Assembly: GCF_002902905.1 (NCBI RefSeq)
Contig: NZ_CP026124.1
Coordinates: forward strand, 992,001-1,056,000
Source: Achromobacter sp. AONIH1
GTDB lineage: Bacteria; Pseudomonadota; Gammaproteobacteria; Burkholderiales; Burkholderiaceae_B
Length of the DNA: 64,000 nt
Direction of reading: 5' to 3'
The notes beneath the pieces were generated by a model that did no database searches, was not told the DNA's origin, and saw nothing but the letters and a program-made list of their open reading frames with translations. Positions 62,365 through 64,000 of the stretch are shown piece by piece. The position numbers and the translations under genes are program-made. Position 1 is the stretch's first letter, and each line of letters opens with the position of its first letter.

Positions 62365-63408
62365 ATGCGTTTGTCCGCCGCCGCAAAAGACCGATTCGCG
62401 CAAGTTCTCACCAGCGCCGGCCTGGCCCTGGTCCTCGCCGTACTGGCGCTGGCCTCGCCCTCGCCGGCCCAGGCCGAGGGTCGCATCCGCATCGCCGAGC
62501 AGTACGGCATCGTCTACCTGCTGCTGAACGTGGCGCGCGACCAGCAACTGATCGAAAAGCATGGCAAGGCCGAGGGTGTGGATATCTCGGTGGAATGGGC
62601 CAAGCTGTCCGGCGGCTCGGCGGTGAACGACGCGCTGTTGTCCGGCGCGGTGGACATCGCCGGCGCGGGCGTGGGGCCGCTCCTGACCATCTGGGACCGC
62701 ACGCGCGGCAAGCAGAACGTCAAGGGCGTAGCCTCGCTGGGTAATTTCCCCTATTACCTGGTGACCAACAATCCCAACGTGAAGAGCATCGCCGATTTCA
62801 CCGAGCGCGACCGCATCGCCCTGCCCGCCGTCGGCGTATCGGTGCAGTCGCGCGTGCTGCAGCTGGCCTCGGCCAAGCTGTGGGGCGACGCGCACTACGA
62901 CAAGCTGGACAAGATCTCGGTGGCGCTGCCGCATCCGGACGCCGCCGCCGCCATCATTGCCGGCGGCACGGAGATCACCGGCCACTTCGGCAATCCGCCG
63001 TTCCAGGAACAGGAGCTGGCCGAGAATCCCAAGGCGCGCATCGTGCTCAATTCGTATGACGTGCTGGGCGGCCCCAGCTCGTCCACCGTGCTCTTCGCCA
63101 CCGAGAAATTCCGCAAGGACAATCCCAAGACCTACAAGGCCTTCCAGCTGGCGCTCCAGGAAGCCGCCGAGTTCGCCACCGCCAATCCGGAGAAAGCCGC
63201 CGACACCTACCTGCGCGTGACCGGCGCCAAGCTGGACCGCGACTTCCTCATCAAGATCATCAAGAACCCCGACGTGCAGTTCAAGCTGGCGCCGCAGAAC
63301 ACCTACCCGCTGGCGCAGTTCATGCACAAGGTGGGCGCGATCAAGACGGCGCCGGCCAGCTGGCGCGAGTATTTCTTCGATGACGCCGTCACCGCCCAGG
63401 GCAGCTAA
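62365..63408 (+). CDS. ABC transporter substrate-binding protein (SsuA/TauA/NMT1 type)
   Basis: The 347-residue protein has a signal peptide (VLALVLAVLALASPSPAQA region, cleavage near residue 38) and an NMT1/SsuA-like fold. Visible elements are IRIAEQYGIVYLLLNVARD, LSGGSAVNDALLSGAVDIA and GVGPLLTIWDR. NFPYYLVTNNPNVKSIADF and HPDAAAAIIAGGTEITGHF also fit. AAGGA precedes the ATG, right after a TTATCCACA box at 62347-62355. It serves the ATPase gene that follows; ligands of the family include taurine, sulfonates, nitrate and pyrimidine precursors. Confidence 0.88.
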   Translation: MRLSAAAKDRFAQVLTSAGLALVLAVLALASPSPAQAEGRIRIAEQYGIVYLLLNVARDQQLIEKHGKAEGVDISVEWAKLSGGSAVNDALLSGAVDIAGAGVGPLLTIWDRTRGKQNVKGVASLGNFPYYLVTNNPNVKSIADFTERDRIALPAVGVSVQSRVLQLASAKLWGDAHYDKLDKISVALPHPDAAAAIIAGGTEITGHFGNPPFQEQELAENPKARIVLNSYDVLGGPSSSTVLFATEKFRKDNPKTYKAFQLALQEAAEFATANPEKAADTYLRVTGAKLDRDFLIKIIKNPDVQFKLAPQNTYPLAQFMHKVGAIKTAPASWREYFFDDAVTAQGS

Positions 63409-63470
63409 GGGTAAAGCCCGGCCCCGATGAGGTCTGGAGGTGGGCGGCTGTAGAACCAAGGAGAACCGAC

Positions 63471-64000
63471 ATGTCCATCCATTCCGCCAGCCCTGTGGAT
63501 AACGCTGAAAACCAAGGTCCGCTGCTGCGTGTGGATAAGGTGTCGCTCGAATACAAGACGCCGGAACGGCGCGTGCGCGCCACCCATCAGGTGAGCTTTG
63601 ACGTGCACGCGTCCGAGCGCTTCATCCTGCTGGGCCCGTCGGGCTGCGGCAAGTCCACGCTGCTCAAGGCCGTGGCCGGCTTCATCAAGCCGACCGAAGG
63701 CCGCATCGCGCTGGACGACCGGCCGGTGCAAGGCCCGGGCCCGGACCGCATCGTGGTGTTCCAGGAATTCGACCAGCTGCCGCCGTGGAAGACGCTGCGG
63801 CAGAACGTCGCGTTTCCGCTGATCGCCTCGCGCAAGCTGGGCCGGCGCGAGGCCGATGAGCGCGCCATGCATTACCTGGACAAGGTCGGGCTGGCGGGCT
63901 TCGCCGACGCCTATCCCCACACCTTGTCCGGCGGCATGAAGCAGCGCGTGGCGATCGCGCGCGCGCTGGCCATGCAGCCGCGCGTGCTGCTGATGGACGA
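63471..64000 (+). CDS. ABC transporter ATP-binding protein (SsuB/TauB type), partial at window end
   Basis: The visible 176 residues have Walker A GPSGCGKST (55-63), the Q-loop VFQEFDQLPPWKTLRQNVAF and signature YPHTLSGGMKQRVAIARALA. The EFDQLPPWKT Q-loop is typical of TauB/SsuB/NrtD ATPases. AAGGAGA precedes the ATG. It energises uptake with the preceding binding protein; the permease gene is beyond the window. Two perfect TGTGGATAA words (63494-63502, 63530-63538) lie inside the coding sequence. Confidence 0.92.
   Translation, partial: MSIHSASPVDNAENQGPLLRVDKVSLEYKTPERRVRATHQVSFDVHASERFILLGPSGCGKSTLLKAVAGFIKPTEGRIALDDRPVQGPGPDRIVVFQEFDQLPPWKTLRQNVAFPLIASRKLGRREADERAMHYLDKVGLAGFADAYPHTLSGGMKQRVAIARALAMQPRVLLMD

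Overview
The window is high-GC Gram-negative chromosomal DNA, most like an Alcaligenaceae betaproteobacterium of the Bordetella/Achromobacter type. This is inferred from gene content: the order mnmG-rsmG-parA-GNAT-parB, a tctCBA/TctDE citrate-type transport locus with a Bug-family binding protein, an Omp32-like porin, and dense amino-acid/lactam catabolism. I could not run a taxonomic search.

Layout. (1) 1-1020: the end of a tRNA-Tyr/tRNA-Gly/tRNA-Thr/tuf operon on the minus strand, behind a near-consensus sigma-70 promoter. (2) 1.7-5 kb: an inositol-monophosphatase-family enzyme, a DeoR regulator and an L-asparaginase that overlaps parB. (3) 4.9-12.3 kb: the replication and segregation core. 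It holds parB, a GNAT acetyltransferase, parA, rsmG and mnmG on the minus strand, then eight parS palindromes within about 630 bp, then an origin-like region with many DnaA boxes and a 13-mer that matches the E. coli oriC unwinding element. (4) 12.4-22.7 kb: cspA, an AbrB-family membrane protein, a PLP aminotransferase, tctABC with a two-component system, and a ClC chloride transporter. (5) 22.7-29.7 kb: a LysR regulator divergent from pxpA, a small biotin carrier, a biotin carboxylase, pxpB and pxpC, followed by an NCS1 permease. (6) 29.7-47.9 kb: a large catabolic region with an ATP-dependent hydantoinase/oxoprolinase pair, permease, two aminotransferases, porin, cyclase-type amidohydrolase, FAD-linked oxidase, MFS transporter, aldolase, EthD-like protein, two-component flavin monooxygenase and a GntR regulator. 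Four copies of one 15-bp operator (TGAATTC-N-GAATTCA) lie just downstream of the promoters of this region and tie it into one predicted regulon. (7) 48-54.1 kb: a LysE exporter, an XRE/NBR1-Ig regulator, a flavin monooxygenase, an AlbA_2 (Schlafen-type) ATPase protein and mnmE. (8) 54.2-64 kb: a dpp-type peptide ABC transporter with an M20 amidohydrolase, then a TauD-like dioxygenase with a sulfonate/nitrate-type ABC transporter that runs off the window.

How it works together. ParA, ParB and the parS cluster should organise and segregate the origin that lies beside them, while mnmG and rsmG share their transcript. Most other genes are uptake plus nitrogen-heterocycle or amide degradation modules, each with its own regulator. 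mnmE and mnmG, often neighbours in other bacteria, are here about 42 kb apart in the same orientation with the accessory catabolic block between them. DnaA-box sequences (TTATCCACA) are strikingly frequent outside the origin. The points I consider most worth following are the GntR operator regulon with its unknown substrate, the biotin-carboxylase-linked PxpABC operon, and the parS/DnaA-box architecture.
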